A DNA stretch of 64,000 nucleotides from Bog-473 sp963706555 (GCA_963706555.1 OY970164.1:4464001-4528000), one strand, 5' to 3'. Positions 35,263-45,474 are shown, numbered from the stretch's first letter. The notes: generated by a model from the letters alone, not told the origin. Translations and numbers: made by a program.

Positions 35263-37692
35263 TCAGGGGGGCGGAGGGGCGCTGCTGCCGTAGGCCACAT
35301 TGAATCCGTTGGCGGTGAGCGTCGACGGTGTTGCGACCTGCGTACTGCTCTGCACCATGACGACGTCTTGGAGGTCGACACTCGGGCCTGTGAATCCGAG
35401 ATGGCTGAACGTGGCTGCAGGTGCGAACGGTGCGAGCGGGGCCACTCGCCCACCGACCGTCAGTGCCTCGAGAATCCACTCCGCGGTGCCCGCGGGCCCG
35501 GAATATCCCCGATCAATGGTGAAGTGTCCCCCGTTGGTGTCGTCGGTCAAGGTGATGCGCCAATCCGTCCCGCTGATCTGCGCGATGTTCACCGTCACCT
35601 GATCCCCTGGTTGAATCGACATGTTCGTGATGTACGTCTCGGCCGCTGGCAGAATCTCCCACCAGGGCTGGATGACGAAGCCGCTCGGATTGTTCGGATC
35701 GTTGGGATCCGGCGTCTCGTTGAACCCGGCCTGAATAAGCGAATTCCCCCCGTTTCCGCCGTCGATACCGACCCATTCGGCCATGAGGTCGGATGAGGGG
35801 GTGTGCGGAAGGAGCGACGGGACGCTGAACGTGCCCGTGACCGACGTGAACGGACCGTTCTCCTCTATGTAGCCGGACCAGTTCGCCGATGCCCCTGGCG
35901 AAACCGAAGACGTCGGCGGGAAGGCCACGATCGACAGGGTGGCCGACGTGACGAGCGGCGTGGGCGAGGCATCGCTGACGCGCACGGTGAAGGTCGAGCT
36001 CCCTTGTCCGCTTGGTGTCCCCGTCACCGTCCCGCCCGCAGAAAGCGTCAATCCGGCCGGCAGTGCGCCGCTGCTGACCACCCACGAATAGGGGGAGGTT
36101 CCTCCCGTCGCTCCCAGCGCAGCGGAGTACGTCGTGCCCCCAATGGCGTCCGGCAACGTCGTCGTCGTGATCGAGAGAGGTGCCGACGCCACGGAGATCG
36201 AACGAGATGCTGTCGCCGTCAGGCGTGTCGGCGACGTGCTGTCGGTCACCTGCACCGTGAACATGAATGTCCCCGTCGCTTGTGGGGTGCCGGTGATCAC
36301 ACCGCTCGAGGAGAGGCTCAAGCCCGAGGGGAGGGATCCGAGTGGGATCCAGGAGTAGGGGGCCGTGCCACCCGTTGCGGCCAGCGAAGCGGAATAGGGC
36401 GATCCTTGCGCCGCAGACGCCAAGGGAGTCGCAGTGACCGAGAGAGGCGCCGGTGACCCCGTGCTCGGGAGGCCCGACGGCACGGCGGCCGAACCGACGA
36501 TGGGTTTGTTCGACGAGAACCCTGCGGTCGACCCCTCCGGAGCAGCGTTACCGAACGCGTTGACGGCCCCGTTGCTGGCGGTGATCCAATAGCCGTCGCC
36601 GTTCGAGGAGGGCGAGATCCCCACGATGCCCCCCACCTTGGGGTTGGCGTTCGGGGCCGACCCGAAATACCCGGCGTCGCCGAAGGCGAAGATTCCCCCG
36701 TCGGCGGCCACCAGCCAGTACCCGCTGCCGTCGGGGGTGGCGGCCATCCCCACGATCGGCTGGTTCAGCGCGATGGCCCCGGTCGAGCCGAAGAAACCTG
36801 CGTTGCCAAAGGCGAAGATGCCCCCGTCGGCCGCAACGAGCCAGTAGCCCCTGCCGTCAGGAGTGGCGGCCATCCCCACGATCGGCCGGTTCAGTCTGAT
36901 GGCCCCGGTCGAGCCGTAGAAGCCGGCGTCGCCGAACGCAAAGATTCCCCCGTCCGCGGCCACCAGCCAGTAGCCCCTGCCGTCGGGGGTTGCGGCCATC
37001 CCCACGATCGGCTGGTTCAGCCTGATGGCCCCGGTCGAGCCGTAATAGGCGGCGTCGCCGAACGTGAAGATTCCCCCGTCGGCCGCAACGAGCCAGTAGC
37101 CCCTGCCGTCAGGAGTGGGGGCCATGCCGACAATGGGCCGGTTCAGCGCGATGGCGCCGGTCGAGCCGTAGTAGGCGGCGTCGCCGAACGTGAAGATTCC
37201 CCCGTCGGCCGCAACGAGCCAGTAGCCCTGGTTGGCGTTGGCGTTGGCGTTGGGGGTGGGGGTGGCGGTGGCGGCTGCGGTGGCGGCTCGGGTCTGCGCC
37301 ACTGCACCGGAGGTGGTTGCGAACTCGGCCGCTGTCGGGACGGCCTCACGAGGGGTTGCGCTGGGCACGATGCCTGCCGAAGGAGGCGCAACGGAACCCG
37401 AAGTTGAAAGAGAGTTGGAAGGAGTCGGAACGGAACGAGTTGGAGAAGTGGCCGCCGGAGAAGTGGCCGCCGGAGTGGCGACGCGGGCGGGCATGGCAGC
37501 CGCAATAGCAGTCGCAGTCGCAGTCGCAGTCGCAGTGGCCGCTGTGACAGTAACGACTGCTAGCCCGGCCGAAAGTGCGAGCACACCGAGGGCAGCGATT
37601 CCACGAGAGCGAAATGGACGTGCACTTCGTGGGCCTCGCAGCGAGCGGTTCCTACGCCCCATACGGCTGTGGGTCAAGGCCACACACGTCAC
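35263..37692 (-). CDS. secreted glutamic (G1) peptidase with six GYWLVA repeats and Ig-like domains
   Basis: The 809-aa product has a signal region (IAALGVLALSAGLAVVTV) and an Ala/Thr-rich linker with (AT)n and (NA)n runs encoded by simple repeats. Six repeats of about 42 residues follow (GYWLVAADGGIFTFGDA...). Two putative-Ig domains (PLASAAQGSPYSASLAATGG, LPDAIGGTTYSAALGATGG) lead to a C-terminal peptidase G1 domain from about residue 597: NWSGY, VTGTFSVP, EWVGIDG. The expected catalytic pair fits Gln654 (LIQAGF) and Glu738 (TAEWILE), 84 residues apart, close to the known spacing. G1 enzymes work at low pH. The start could be 37692 or the ATG at 37662. Confidence 0.85.
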   Translation of the reverse strand: MTCVALTHSRMGRRNRSLRGPRSARPFRSRGIAALGVLALSAGLAVVTVTAATATATATATAIAAAMPARVATPAATSPAATSPTRSVPTPSNSLSTSGSVAPPSAGIVPSATPREAVPTAAEFATTSGAVAQTRAATAAATATPTPNANANANQGYWLVAADGGIFTFGDAAYYGSTGAIALNRPIVGMAPTPDGRGYWLVAADGGIFTFGDAAYYGSTGAIRLNQPIVGMAATPDGRGYWLVAADGGIFAFGDAGFYGSTGAIRLNRPIVGMAATPDGRGYWLVAADGGIFAFGNAGFFGSTGAIALNQPIVGMAATPDGSGYWLVAADGGIFAFGDAGYFGSAPNANPKVGGIVGISPSSNGDGYWITASNGAVNAFGNAAPEGSTAGFSSNKPIVGSAAVPSGLPSTGSPAPLSVTATPLASAAQGSPYSASLAATGGTAPYSWIPLGSLPSGLSLSSSGVITGTPQATGTFMFTVQVTDSTSPTRLTATASRSISVASAPLSITTTTLPDAIGGTTYSAALGATGGTSPYSWVVSSGALPAGLTLSAGGTVTGTPSGQGSSTFTVRVSDASPTPLVTSATLSIVAFPPTSSVSPGASANWSGYIEENGPFTSVTGTFSVPSLLPHTPSSDLMAEWVGIDGGNGGNSLIQAGFNETPDPNDPNNPSGFVIQPWWEILPAAETYITNMSIQPGDQVTVNIAQISGTDWRITLTDDTNGGHFTIDRGYSGPAGTAEWILEALTVGGRVAPLAPFAPAATFSHLGFTGPSVDLQDVVMVQSSTQVATPSTLTANGFNVAYGSSAPPPP

Positions 37693-37964
37693 GCGTCGTC
37701 ATCGCCGACCCCTCCCATTTGCGCCGTCCGACAGGCCGACTTCTCTCTCCTGGGCCGGGGTCTGAGCCGACTCAGTGGAACGTGGCCGACGCGTCGGGCG
37801 CGGCGCCCCGGCGGACTTCGATTCGCGGCCAATGCTAACCCAGTGGGCCCGAAAAATGGCCTCATTACTGGCCAATCTTCAAGATGGGTGGTTCGCAAGT
37901 TCCGCTGCCGGCCACACCACGAGCCGTCCTTCTTCGAAGCCTCGAGCGACCGGCAGATGTAACG

Positions 37965-40521
37965 TCACTCGGCCCGGAGGGCCAAGGCTGTCGGCACTCG
38001 CGCCGCCTTTCGTCCCGGGAGAACCGAAGCGAGGTATGCGAACACGAGCGTGCCGACGCCGACGGCAAGCACCGCCAACACGGGAACGGTGGGGGCAGGG
38101 ACTGCGTCGATGTTGCGGGCGAAGAGGATCCAGAGTTGACGCCCGATCACGATGCCGAGCGGAATCCCCACGATGACCCCGACGATGGCAGCAACGATCG
38201 CCTGCCACGCCACGGCTGCCGACAACTGACGTTGTACGAACCCGAGCGCTTTCATGACAGCCAGATCTCGCCGACGTTGACGGACCGATGCGGCAAGCGT
38301 AAGTCCAAGCGCAGCGATCGCACCCGCGGCGAGTCCGACGGCGAGTATGACGGGCGTCGAACCGACGCTCCGGTAGTTCACGATCTGCGCGGGACGCTGG
38401 ACACCGAGGACTGTGACGGTGTTGTCTTGACCTCCGGGGTCGGCGGCAAACACCTTGTCGGCCCCTTTGGCGACACGCTCCAAGTTCGCGCGGCCGGCCG
38501 CGGCACTGACCCCGCTGCGGAGCCGTACGAACACCATCTCGGGGCCATCGAAGTTCGGGTCGGGCTTGTGCAGAGCTCGCTGAAACGCCGCTGGCTCAAT
38601 GCCCTTGGGCACGACGGCGCCAGTGCCCATGGAGGTGTGATCGGCAATAAAGCTCGTGTACCCCACGGTGGGCAAGGTTGCTGTCCCGACGATCTTGAGA
38701 TGGGTCGGAGGGACGTAGACCGGTGCGTCCTCGCGCGTGCCGTAGCTGACGACCACCGTATTGCCGACGTGCTTGTGGAGCTCGCTGAGCGTGGCCGCCC
38801 CGAGCACGATCTGGCTCTTGGCTTCCAGTGCGTGGCCGGAGAGGATCGGCGGAGACAGCGCCGCGTTTGTGCTGCTCAAGAGGATCGGGAAGCTCTGGCC
38901 GTCGATCTGCGCGTTCGCGAGATTGCTTCCTGCCCACGCAGCGACATCAGGGTCATGATCAAGCACGGTGAGGGTCTGCGGCGGAACGTCGTCGCTCGGG
39001 TTGAGCATGTAGTTCCAATCCCATCCGTACAGCGCAGGGTGCGACACCAGCGTGTTCAAACTGCTGGCGAAGGTAAGCGTGACCACCACCATGGCCACAG
39101 CCAGGACGGTGCCCACCAGGGCTGAGCGCACGGGTACGGCGGTGCGACCCCGGGCCGGGTCGAGGGCGAATTGCAAACCGGCCACTCCGGCCGCGGACAG
39201 TCCCGCCACCTCGGCCCCGCGCACGACGCTCGAGCCACGCATCACCGCCTGTTCGGCGTGACGGACGATGTGGTGCGCCAAGAATTGCGAGCCCGACGGC
39301 GGCCGACCCGAGCCCGACGACAAGAGCGACCAGACCTACTCCCAGCACCGTCCAGTCGAAGGCGATCCCGACGTCGGGGTACACCGGACGGACCGGTCCC
39401 AAGGGGGCCAACGGGGACAGGCCGACCACCACCGCCCCAGCGAGGATGGAGCCGAGGACGATGGCAATGAGCACACCCAAGAGACCTTCGCCGACTGTGA
39501 CGGCCGGACTTGCTCCCAGGGCGCGAAGAACCCGGCGGTTCTCCTGGCCGAGGCGTAGCTGGCGCGAGATGGCCTGAATCCCGAGAACGTATGTCACCAA
39601 TGCAGCGATAACCCCAAAGGCACCGAGCGCCACTGATTCGGGCTTGACCGAGAGCTCTACCGCAGAAATGACGCGCGATGTCACGTGGAATTCGTACGTT
39701 GATCCTGGCGGGAGGATGGCGGTCAGCCTCTTCTCCACATCGAGAACGTCCCGGTCGCCATGCGCAAGCTGAAGACCGTAGAGAACCGGTTGTGCCACAG
39801 ACGGCGACAGCCCGATGACCTCTCGCATGAGCGCCGGGGTGAACAGCCAGAAACCATAGGACTTGTCGATGTCGTCTTGCACCACCTCGTCGTTGAGGAC
39901 GACGATGCCCACCAGCTTGGCGTCAATTCGGAGCCGCGGTGCGAGCCGAGCGGAGCCGAAGTCCGATGCGTTCACCTGTGCATCGGTATAGAAGCCGAGG
40001 GGGACGTGCTGACCGACGTGGACCCCCAATCCGTGGGCGACGTTCGCAGTCATTTCGACCTCGCCGATCCGGTCCGGATCCGCCAACCGGCCCTTGACGA
40101 CCGAGACACGGTCCTGATCGAACAACATCCCGTCGACGCTCCCCCCCGGTACCGAATTGCCCAACCCGCTGAAATTGGGGGCGCCGTCCTTCGTGAGCGG
40201 CAGGATGTTCGGGGCAAGGAGGGTTCTGACCCTTCGCACACCACGGAGGTGGGCGATCTCAGCAGTCAACTTGGCCGAACCCGTGGGGTTGCCGCCTGAG
40301 TTCGCGGCAAAGGTGGAGATGCTCAGCGTGGAGGGGTTCGTGCTCTTGATGAACGTCGGATATGACGCCTGCGTACGGCGACCCGCTGCAATCGATGCCA
40401 TCGCAATGCCGCCGACAAGACCGATGAGAAGAACCACGCTCACGTAGCCGCCCCAGCGCCGGCCCAACGTCGCCCGGAATCGGTACCACGCGACCGGGAG
40501 CACCTGACTCATTTCACCCAA
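37965..40521 (-). CDS. FtsX/MacB-type ABC transporter permease, frameshifted
   Basis: The combined 851-aa product has an N-terminal helix (GGYVSVVLLIGLVGGIAMASIAAG), a large extracytoplasmic domain, three helices (LGAFGVIAALVTYVLGIQA, LLGVLIAIVLGSILAGAVVVGLSPL, VLGVGLVALVVGLGSAAVGLAIL), then a second copy of the unit ending with AIVGVIVGIPLGIVIGRQLW and VLAVLAVGVGTLVFAYLASVLPGRKA. The frame changes at about 39215-39260; removing one base restores it. The duplicated layout is that of lipoprotein or peptide exporters. No ATPase gene lies next to it in this window. Confidence 0.82.
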
Positions 40522-40796
40522 GCCTCGACGGACTGTTCACGAAGCACGATGCAATGAGTCTGAGTTTTGCGGCCGCCGCTGTCGAGGGGGTTGGCCGTAC
40601 TCGGTGGCCTCGTACTACCACCACGTGGTTTTCCAGCGGTAGCCCCAGGTCCACGGCCATGCGGCCGCCCTCCCCTGCAATCCGTTGACAGCCCGGTCTT
40701 TTCGGTGATAGCACTCCGCTCGATATCGACATCGATGTCGCTAACAGCGGAACGCTCACATATCCGAGGATGGCGGGCGGGCAGGAGGTATCGACA

Positions 40797-42005
40797 ATGC
40801 ACAGGGCACCGTGGCGACGGAGAGGGCTCCCACTTCGAGTCCTCACTGCGACGATGATCGCGGGAGGTTTGAGCGCAATCGGGTTGATCGGCCAACCTGC
40901 TGGAGCGGCGACAGAAGCCCCTTTGGTCGTCGGTGACATCTGCAGCTGCACTGGTCCTGAGGCATCGACCATCGCCCAGACCTCGCCCACGGCGCTCGCC
41001 TGGGCATCGTCCGTCAACGCCGACGGAGGTATCGACGGGCACAAGGTGCAAGTCATCGTGAAAGACGACGGCTACAACCCGACGACGTCTCTCGCCGACG
41101 CACAAACGCTGGTCGAACAGGATCACGTCGTCGCCATCATGGACAACAGCGACGAGGATCAGTCATGGGCGAAGTACGTGAAGCAGCAGGGAGTGCCGGT
41201 GCTCGGCGACACCGACACAGTGGCGGGCTACACCAACTCCGATTTCTTCACGCCCGGGCTCACCTTCAACAACGCGACACCTGGCGAGGTGTCCGCGATG
41301 AAGAGGGCGGGCGTGAAAAAGGTGGCCGATCTCTATTGCGCGGAGGTTGCCATCTGCGCCCAGTCCTCAACGGTCTTGAAGAGTGACCTCGCCAACGTCG
41401 GCCTCAAACTCGTGTACACGGCCGCCATCGGGTTCGCCGCACCCAATTACGAAGCGCAATGTCTTGCCGCCAAGCAGGCCGGCGCAACGGGCATGGACGT
41501 CGGCGACGCCTCGGGAGTCGTGACCAAGGTGGCGGAGAACTGTGCCGCACAGGGGTATGCACCGTTGGAGTTCGGTGGAGACGGCACGGTATCGATCTCA
41601 TGGCTCAACATCCCGGCCATGCAGGGGAACGTGGATGTGCAACCAGAGATTCCCTGGTTCGTGCATAACGCGGCGACCAAGCCCATGTACTCAGCACTCG
41701 CCAAGTACGCGCCGGCCGTGCCAGCGGGGCCAAACTTCGGCGAGGTCGTCGTGCAGGTCTGGGCGGAGGGTACCGAGTTCAAGCTGGCGGCCGAAGCGGC
41801 CCACCTGAGCGCGAATCCGACATCGGCCGAAATCCTCACCGGCCTGTACGCGCTGCCGAAGAACACCACCCTGGACGGAATATCGCCACCGATCAGCGGA
41901 TTCGTCAAGGGCAAGCCGTCGAACAACAAGTGCTTCTATCTCATGGGGATCAACCATAAGAAATTTGTGACCCTCAACGGGAACAAGCCGCTTTGCACGT
42001 CCTGA
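40797..42005 (+). CDS. periplasmic binding protein of the branched-chain amino acid type
   Basis: A signal peptide (LRVLTATMIAGGLSAIGLIGQPAGA) precedes a Peripla_BP_6 fold: VVGDICSCTGPEA, SVNADGGIDGHKVQVIVKDDGYNPTTSLADAQTLVEQDHVVAIMDN, VADLYCAEVAICAQSSTVLK and GVVTKVAENCAAQGYAPLEFGG. The protein is 402 aa. AGGAGG at 40783-40788 stands eight bases before the ATG at 40797, which decides the start over an upstream ATG at 40770. No permease or ATPase gene is adjacent, so it may serve a transporter elsewhere or act as a sensor. Confidence 0.85.
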   Translation: MHRAPWRRRGLPLRVLTATMIAGGLSAIGLIGQPAGAATEAPLVVGDICSCTGPEASTIAQTSPTALAWASSVNADGGIDGHKVQVIVKDDGYNPTTSLADAQTLVEQDHVVAIMDNSDEDQSWAKYVKQQGVPVLGDTDTVAGYTNSDFFTPGLTFNNATPGEVSAMKRAGVKKVADLYCAEVAICAQSSTVLKSDLANVGLKLVYTAAIGFAAPNYEAQCLAAKQAGATGMDVGDASGVVTKVAENCAAQGYAPLEFGGDGTVSISWLNIPAMQGNVDVQPEIPWFVHNAATKPMYSALAKYAPAVPAGPNFGEVVVQVWAEGTEFKLAAEAAHLSANPTSAEILTGLYALPKNTTLDGISPPISGFVKGKPSNNKCFYLMGINHKKFVTLNGNKPLCTS

Positions 42006-42227
42006 GGACCTCGGCTCGGTGAAATGCGCCTCGGCGCCATGGTGCCGAGGCGAGACGGTCCCCGACCCAGGGATTCGGACATGGTCAGCGGAGACACAGC
42101 GACGGCGTAACCTGAGCGACGGCACAACCGAAGCGACCGCGCCACCTGGTTGTCCACGCACGGAGGAATGTCCGCGCCGTGCTTGTGGCCGCAGAACAGT
42201 AAAGTACGTATTCACCAGCAATTTTAA

Positions 42228-42301
42228 CGGGCTGTAGCGCAGCTTGGCAGCGCGCCTGCTTTGGGAGCAGGAGGTCCCGGGTTCAAATCCCGGCAGCCCG
42301 A
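42228..42301 (+). tRNA. tRNA-Pro (anticodon TGG)
   Basis: A complete 74-base cloverleaf: acceptor CGGGCTG/CAGCCCG, anticodon stem CCTGC/GCAGG with loop TTTGGGA (anticodon TGG), T arm CCGGG-TTCAAAT-CCCGG and discriminator A. The CCA end is not encoded. Confidence 0.97.
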
Positions 42302-42322
42302 CTCTGTAGCCCGACTCAGACA

Positions 42323-42336
42323 CCCGGCAGCCCGAC
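42323..42336 (+). repeat. copy of the tRNA-Pro 3' end
   Basis: CCCGGCAGCCCGAC repeats exactly the last 13 bases of tRNA-Pro plus one base (42289-42302), 34 bases further on. A shorter GTAGCCCGACTC lies between them. It could be an attachment-site remnant or a local duplication. Confidence 0.7.
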
Positions 42337-42386
42337 ATCGTGATGGCTTTGGCTTTTCACAAAGTGGCTCGATTACCGTGCCCGCT

Positions 42387-43430
42387 GTGTTCACCGTCAC
42401 CGGCACTGCGCAAAAGGAGGCATGGGACCGCAACGTGTTGCCCCCGGTCGAGAAGGTCCGACCGGGCATGTGGTCCATTCCTGTCCCCATCCCGAACAAC
42501 CCGCTGCGGTACGTCTCGGTCTATGTGATCGAACTGGACAACGGCGTGGCCCTGGTCGATGCCGGTTGGCCGACCGACGATGCCTGGGATGCACTGAATG
42601 CCGGCTTGGCCCAAACCGGAGGTTCCATCGGCGACGTGCGCGGCGTCGTCGTCACCCACCTCCATCCTGATCATTACGGACTAGCCGGACGGGTGCGCGA
42701 GGCCTCGGGCGCATGGGTAGGACTGCATCCCGCCGATGCCAAGCTTCTCGAGGCGCGCTACCACGACACCGATGGCCTGGTGGACGAGATGCGCGAACTC
42801 TTCACCTTGTCGGGAGTGCCCGCAGACAAGCTTCCCGATCTTGCATTTGCCTCCATGGAGATCACAGCGACGTTGAGCGTGACCCAACCGGATCTTTTCA
42901 TTGAGGACGATCAGGTTCTGGAGCTTCCTGGTTGGGATTTCAAGGCAGTCTGGACACCGGGCCATTCGCCGGGCCATATCTGCCTGTACTCCGACCACCA
43001 CAAGCTGTTGCTCTCGGGTGACCACGTGCTGCCCCGGATCACTCCGAACATCTCCTTCCACTCGCAACAATTCGCAAATCCTCTTGGCGCGTATCTCGAG
43101 TCGCTGGCCAAGGTGAGGGCTCTCCATCCAGATGAGGTCTTCCCGGCTCACGAATACCGTTTTTCGGGTCTCGAAGACCGGGTCGATGCGCTCATCGCCC
43201 ACCATGGGGACCGATTGGCCGAAATTGAAGCTGTCCTCGAGAAGAGCCCGGGTGTGTCCTGTTGGGACATCACGTTGGCACTTTCGTGGTCGCGACCCTT
43301 CGACGATCTTCCCGACTACATGCAGAGGGCAGCCAACGGCGAAACGTTGGCGCACCTCGTCCTGCTCGAAAAACGCGGCAGCGTCACCCGGGAGTCGGCC
43401 GTCCCGGTGCGGTTCTACCTGTCCGAGTAG
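42387..43430 (+). CDS. metallo-beta-lactamase-fold hydrolase
   Basis: The MBL zinc motif is VVTHLHPDHYGLAGRV at about residue 90, with later ligands in VWTPGHSPGHICLYS, LLLSGDHVLP and FPAHEYRF. N-terminal VEKVRPGMWSIPVPIPNNPLRYVSVYVIELDNGVALVDAGW is typical of the glyoxalase II-like branch. A C-terminal helical extension (residues about 255-347) resembles the domain found in MBL proteins acting on CoA or glutathione esters. The GTG at 42387 or the one at 42378 could be the start. The substrate is unknown. Confidence 0.85.
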   Translation: MFTVTGTAQKEAWDRNVLPPVEKVRPGMWSIPVPIPNNPLRYVSVYVIELDNGVALVDAGWPTDDAWDALNAGLAQTGGSIGDVRGVVVTHLHPDHYGLAGRVREASGAWVGLHPADAKLLEARYHDTDGLVDEMRELFTLSGVPADKLPDLAFASMEITATLSVTQPDLFIEDDQVLELPGWDFKAVWTPGHSPGHICLYSDHHKLLLSGDHVLPRITPNISFHSQQFANPLGAYLESLAKVRALHPDEVFPAHEYRFSGLEDRVDALIAHHGDRLAEIEAVLEKSPGVSCWDITLALSWSRPFDDLPDYMQRAANGETLAHLVLLEKRGSVTRESAVPVRFYLSE

Positions 43431-43468
43431 CCGTCGCAAAGCAGCGGTCGCCAAAGCAGACGGCGCCG

Positions 43469-43777
43469 CTAAGCGCCCGCCTCGGGATCAGGGTTGTCCG
43501 TGGGTATCGGTCCCGGGGGCGGGCCCGACCCGAAGCCGCCTCTCCCATGCGTACCGCCCGGAGGGCCATAGCCGCCGTGCTGCTCGACGTGTCTCCGACC
43601 CCGAGCGAAGATGGAGGCGACGATCAGGGCGGCGATGACGAGGAAGTACACGGCGTGCAAGGCGTTGTAGGCCGAACCGCTCCGGTGGAGCGCGAGGCCG
43701 AGCACCACAAACACCGCAAGGGCACCGACGCGCACGTTGCGCAGGGTCGACCCTCCGCCACCCATCCCACCGAACAT
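43469..43777 (-). CDS. small membrane protein
   Basis: A 102-aa product with a Gly-rich N-terminus (MFGGMGGGGSTLR), two hydrophobic helices (VGALAVFVVLGLALH, LHAVYFLVIAALIVASIFARG) and a Gly/Pro/His-rich tail ending in PDPEAGA. It lies 31 bases downstream of the zinc-ribbon gene and may be the last gene of the ParA operon. No family is recognised. Confidence 0.65.
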   Translation of the reverse strand: MFGGMGGGGSTLRNVRVGALAVFVVLGLALHRSGSAYNALHAVYFLVIAALIVASIFARGRRHVEQHGGYGPPGGTHGRGGFGSGPPPGPIPTDNPDPEAGA

Positions 43778-43808
43778 CCCTAAATCCTATGCCCGGGTGG
43801 ACAATGGG

Positions 43809-44249
43809 TCATTCACGACGCAAGGTGACACTGCACCACGACCGTTTGCGACACGAGGGACACGTCATCCGGCGATCGAAGCGACCCCTGGGCAGCCAGA
43901 TGCCGAGGGGAAGCTGGAAGATGAGAAGGTTCAGCAGGCCGACGTGCGAGACATGATCACATCGTTGGCACCGCACGGTGAAGGGCCCGCTCCCCTCCCA
44001 CGAGGTCTCTGGGACGTCGTGCCCGCTGTCCGTCGACAACGGTGCGCCAGAGTAGAGCGCCCGCTTTCCCGCCGGGAAAGAATCCGTGGAATCGGTGAAG
44101 GTTTCCCCGCCCCCGTCCTCGCTCCCACCCTCGCCCTCCGGATTCGCGCCGGGCCCGGCATCCCCGCCACGCCCGGAGGCCGACGGCACCCAGTACAACG
44201 CCCGCTTCCCAAGGGGATCGGGAGGCTTTGTGCTCTTGGCCCCGTCCAC
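43809..44249 (-). CDS. zinc-ribbon protein encoded just after parA
   Basis: A GTG two bases after the parA stop opens a 146-aa frame. The first half is low complexity with a repeated GKRALY motif (PLGKRALYW and PAGKRALYS). The C-terminal 60 residues look structured: GPFTVRCQRCDHVSHVGLL, a hydrophobic LLNLLIFQLPLGIWLP segment, then MTCPSCRKRSWCSVTLRR. CxxC plus CPSC give four Cys for one zinc. No known family is recognised. The tight spacing to parA suggests joint function, for instance as an adaptor for the ATPase. Confidence 0.65.
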   Translation of the reverse strand: MDGAKSTKPPDPLGKRALYWVPSASGRGGDAGPGANPEGEGGSEDGGGETFTDSTDSFPAGKRALYSGAPLSTDSGHDVPETSWEGSGPFTVRCQRCDHVSHVGLLNLLIFQLPLGIWLPRGRFDRRMTCPSCRKRSWCSVTLRRE

Positions 44250-44250
44250 G

Positions 44251-45025
44251 TCAGGACACCTGCAACGCGTCGTACACCTGGGTCGCCAACAAGCGGTAGG
44301 CGATCGCCCCCGCGGAGAGCGGCGCGTGCTGCAGGACGGAGCGTCCGAGCTCGGGACCCTCAGCGAATCGAACGGACTTGGGCACCGGCGGCTCAAAGAC
44401 CCGTAGCCCGTAGCGCTCCCCCACCTCACTGAGAATCCTCCGCGCGTGCGTCGTGCGGCTGTCGTACATCGTGGGAATGACACCGAGCACAGAGAGCTTC
44501 TCGTTGGCGAACTGCCGCACATCCTCGATCGTCTCGAGGAGCTGTCCCACTCCTCGCTGGCTGAGCGCCTCGCATTGCAGCGGCACCAGGACGACCTCAG
44601 CCGCGGTGAGGCCATTGATCGTCAGCACCCCCAAGGACGGCGGGCAATCGATCAGCACGATGTCATAGTCCGGCAGTACCGGCTCCAGAGCGCGCGCCGA
44701 ACACGTGCTCGCGCCCGGTGCGGCTGAGCAGATGGACCTCGGCCCCAGCCAGATCGATCGTGGCCGGCACGACGCTCAAGCCTTCGATTCCCGCAACCGG
44801 GCGACTGACATCGGCGACCATGGCCCGCCGCACCAGGACATCATGCAGCGAAGCATCGAGCTGGTCGGGATCGATCCCTGACGAGTACGTCAGGCATGCT
44901 TGGGGGTCCAGATCCACCATGAGCACCCGCATGCCCTGCTCGGCCAGCGCCACACCGAGTGACTGCACCGTCGTCGTCTTGGCCACGCCACCCTTTTGAT
45001 TCGCAACGGCGATTACCTTGGCCAC
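44251..45025 (-). CDS. ParA/Soj-family ATPase, frameshifted
   Basis: The deviant Walker A is IAVANQKGGVAKTTTVQSLG at the N-terminus; VLMVDLDPQACLT and VLIDCPPSLGVLTINGLTAA are switch and Walker B regions, and PLQCEALSQRGVGQLLETIE is typical of Soj. The two parts join when one base is removed at about 44690-44701 (GTGTTC-G-GCGCGC), giving 257 aa. ParA proteins move DNA or complexes using ATP-dependent nucleoid binding. No parB or parS-like element is seen nearby, so it is probably an orphan ParA rather than the chromosome segregation copy. Confidence 0.88.
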
Positions 45026-45096
45026 CGCCGGAGTCTACGACCGTGCCTTGCGCACGGCTCGTTGACCCCTCTGCGGCCTCGACCCAAAATGGCCGG

Positions 45097-45474
45097 ATGC
45101 CGATATCCCACGTCCAATTGTTCTCCGTCCCGGTCTCGGATCCCGACCGCGCCCTTGCCTTCTACGTCGAGACGCTGGGATTCGAACTCGTGGCCGACAC
45201 GGAGATGGGGCCGGGTATGCGATGGGTACAGGTACGACCCTCCGGTGCCGCCACGTCGCTCACGCTGGTGACGTGGTTCCCCACTATGCCTGCCGGCACG
45301 CTGAAAGGGATCGTGCTCGAAACGGACGCGCTGGAAGACGACGTCGCCTCGCTCCGCGAAAAGGGGGTCCGTAGCAGTGACATCGAGAATGCGCCCTGGG
45401 GACGATTCGTCACGTTCGACGACCCCGATGGCAATGGGATCGTGCTCCAGACGACGGCTTCTCAGTCGCGCTAG
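45097..45474 (+). CDS. VOC family protein
   Basis: A 125-aa single-domain vicinal-oxygen-chelate protein: ISHVQLFSVPVSDPDRALAFYVETLGFELVADT, then MRWVQVRP, TLKGIVLETDAL and a closing FVTFDDPDGNGIVLQ with the usual Glu replaced by Val-Leu-Gln. The loss of the last metal Glu suggests a binding or non-classical role. It is divergent from parA. Confidence 0.85.
   Translation: MPISHVQLFSVPVSDPDRALAFYVETLGFELVADTEMGPGMRWVQVRPSGAATSLTLVTWFPTMPAGTLKGIVLETDALEDDVASLREKGVRSSDIENAPWGRFVTFDDPDGNGIVLQTTASQSR

Noticed and set aside
44251..45025. Chromosome partition parAB locus
   Set aside because: There is no parB-like gene and no cluster of parS-like palindromes near the ParA gene.
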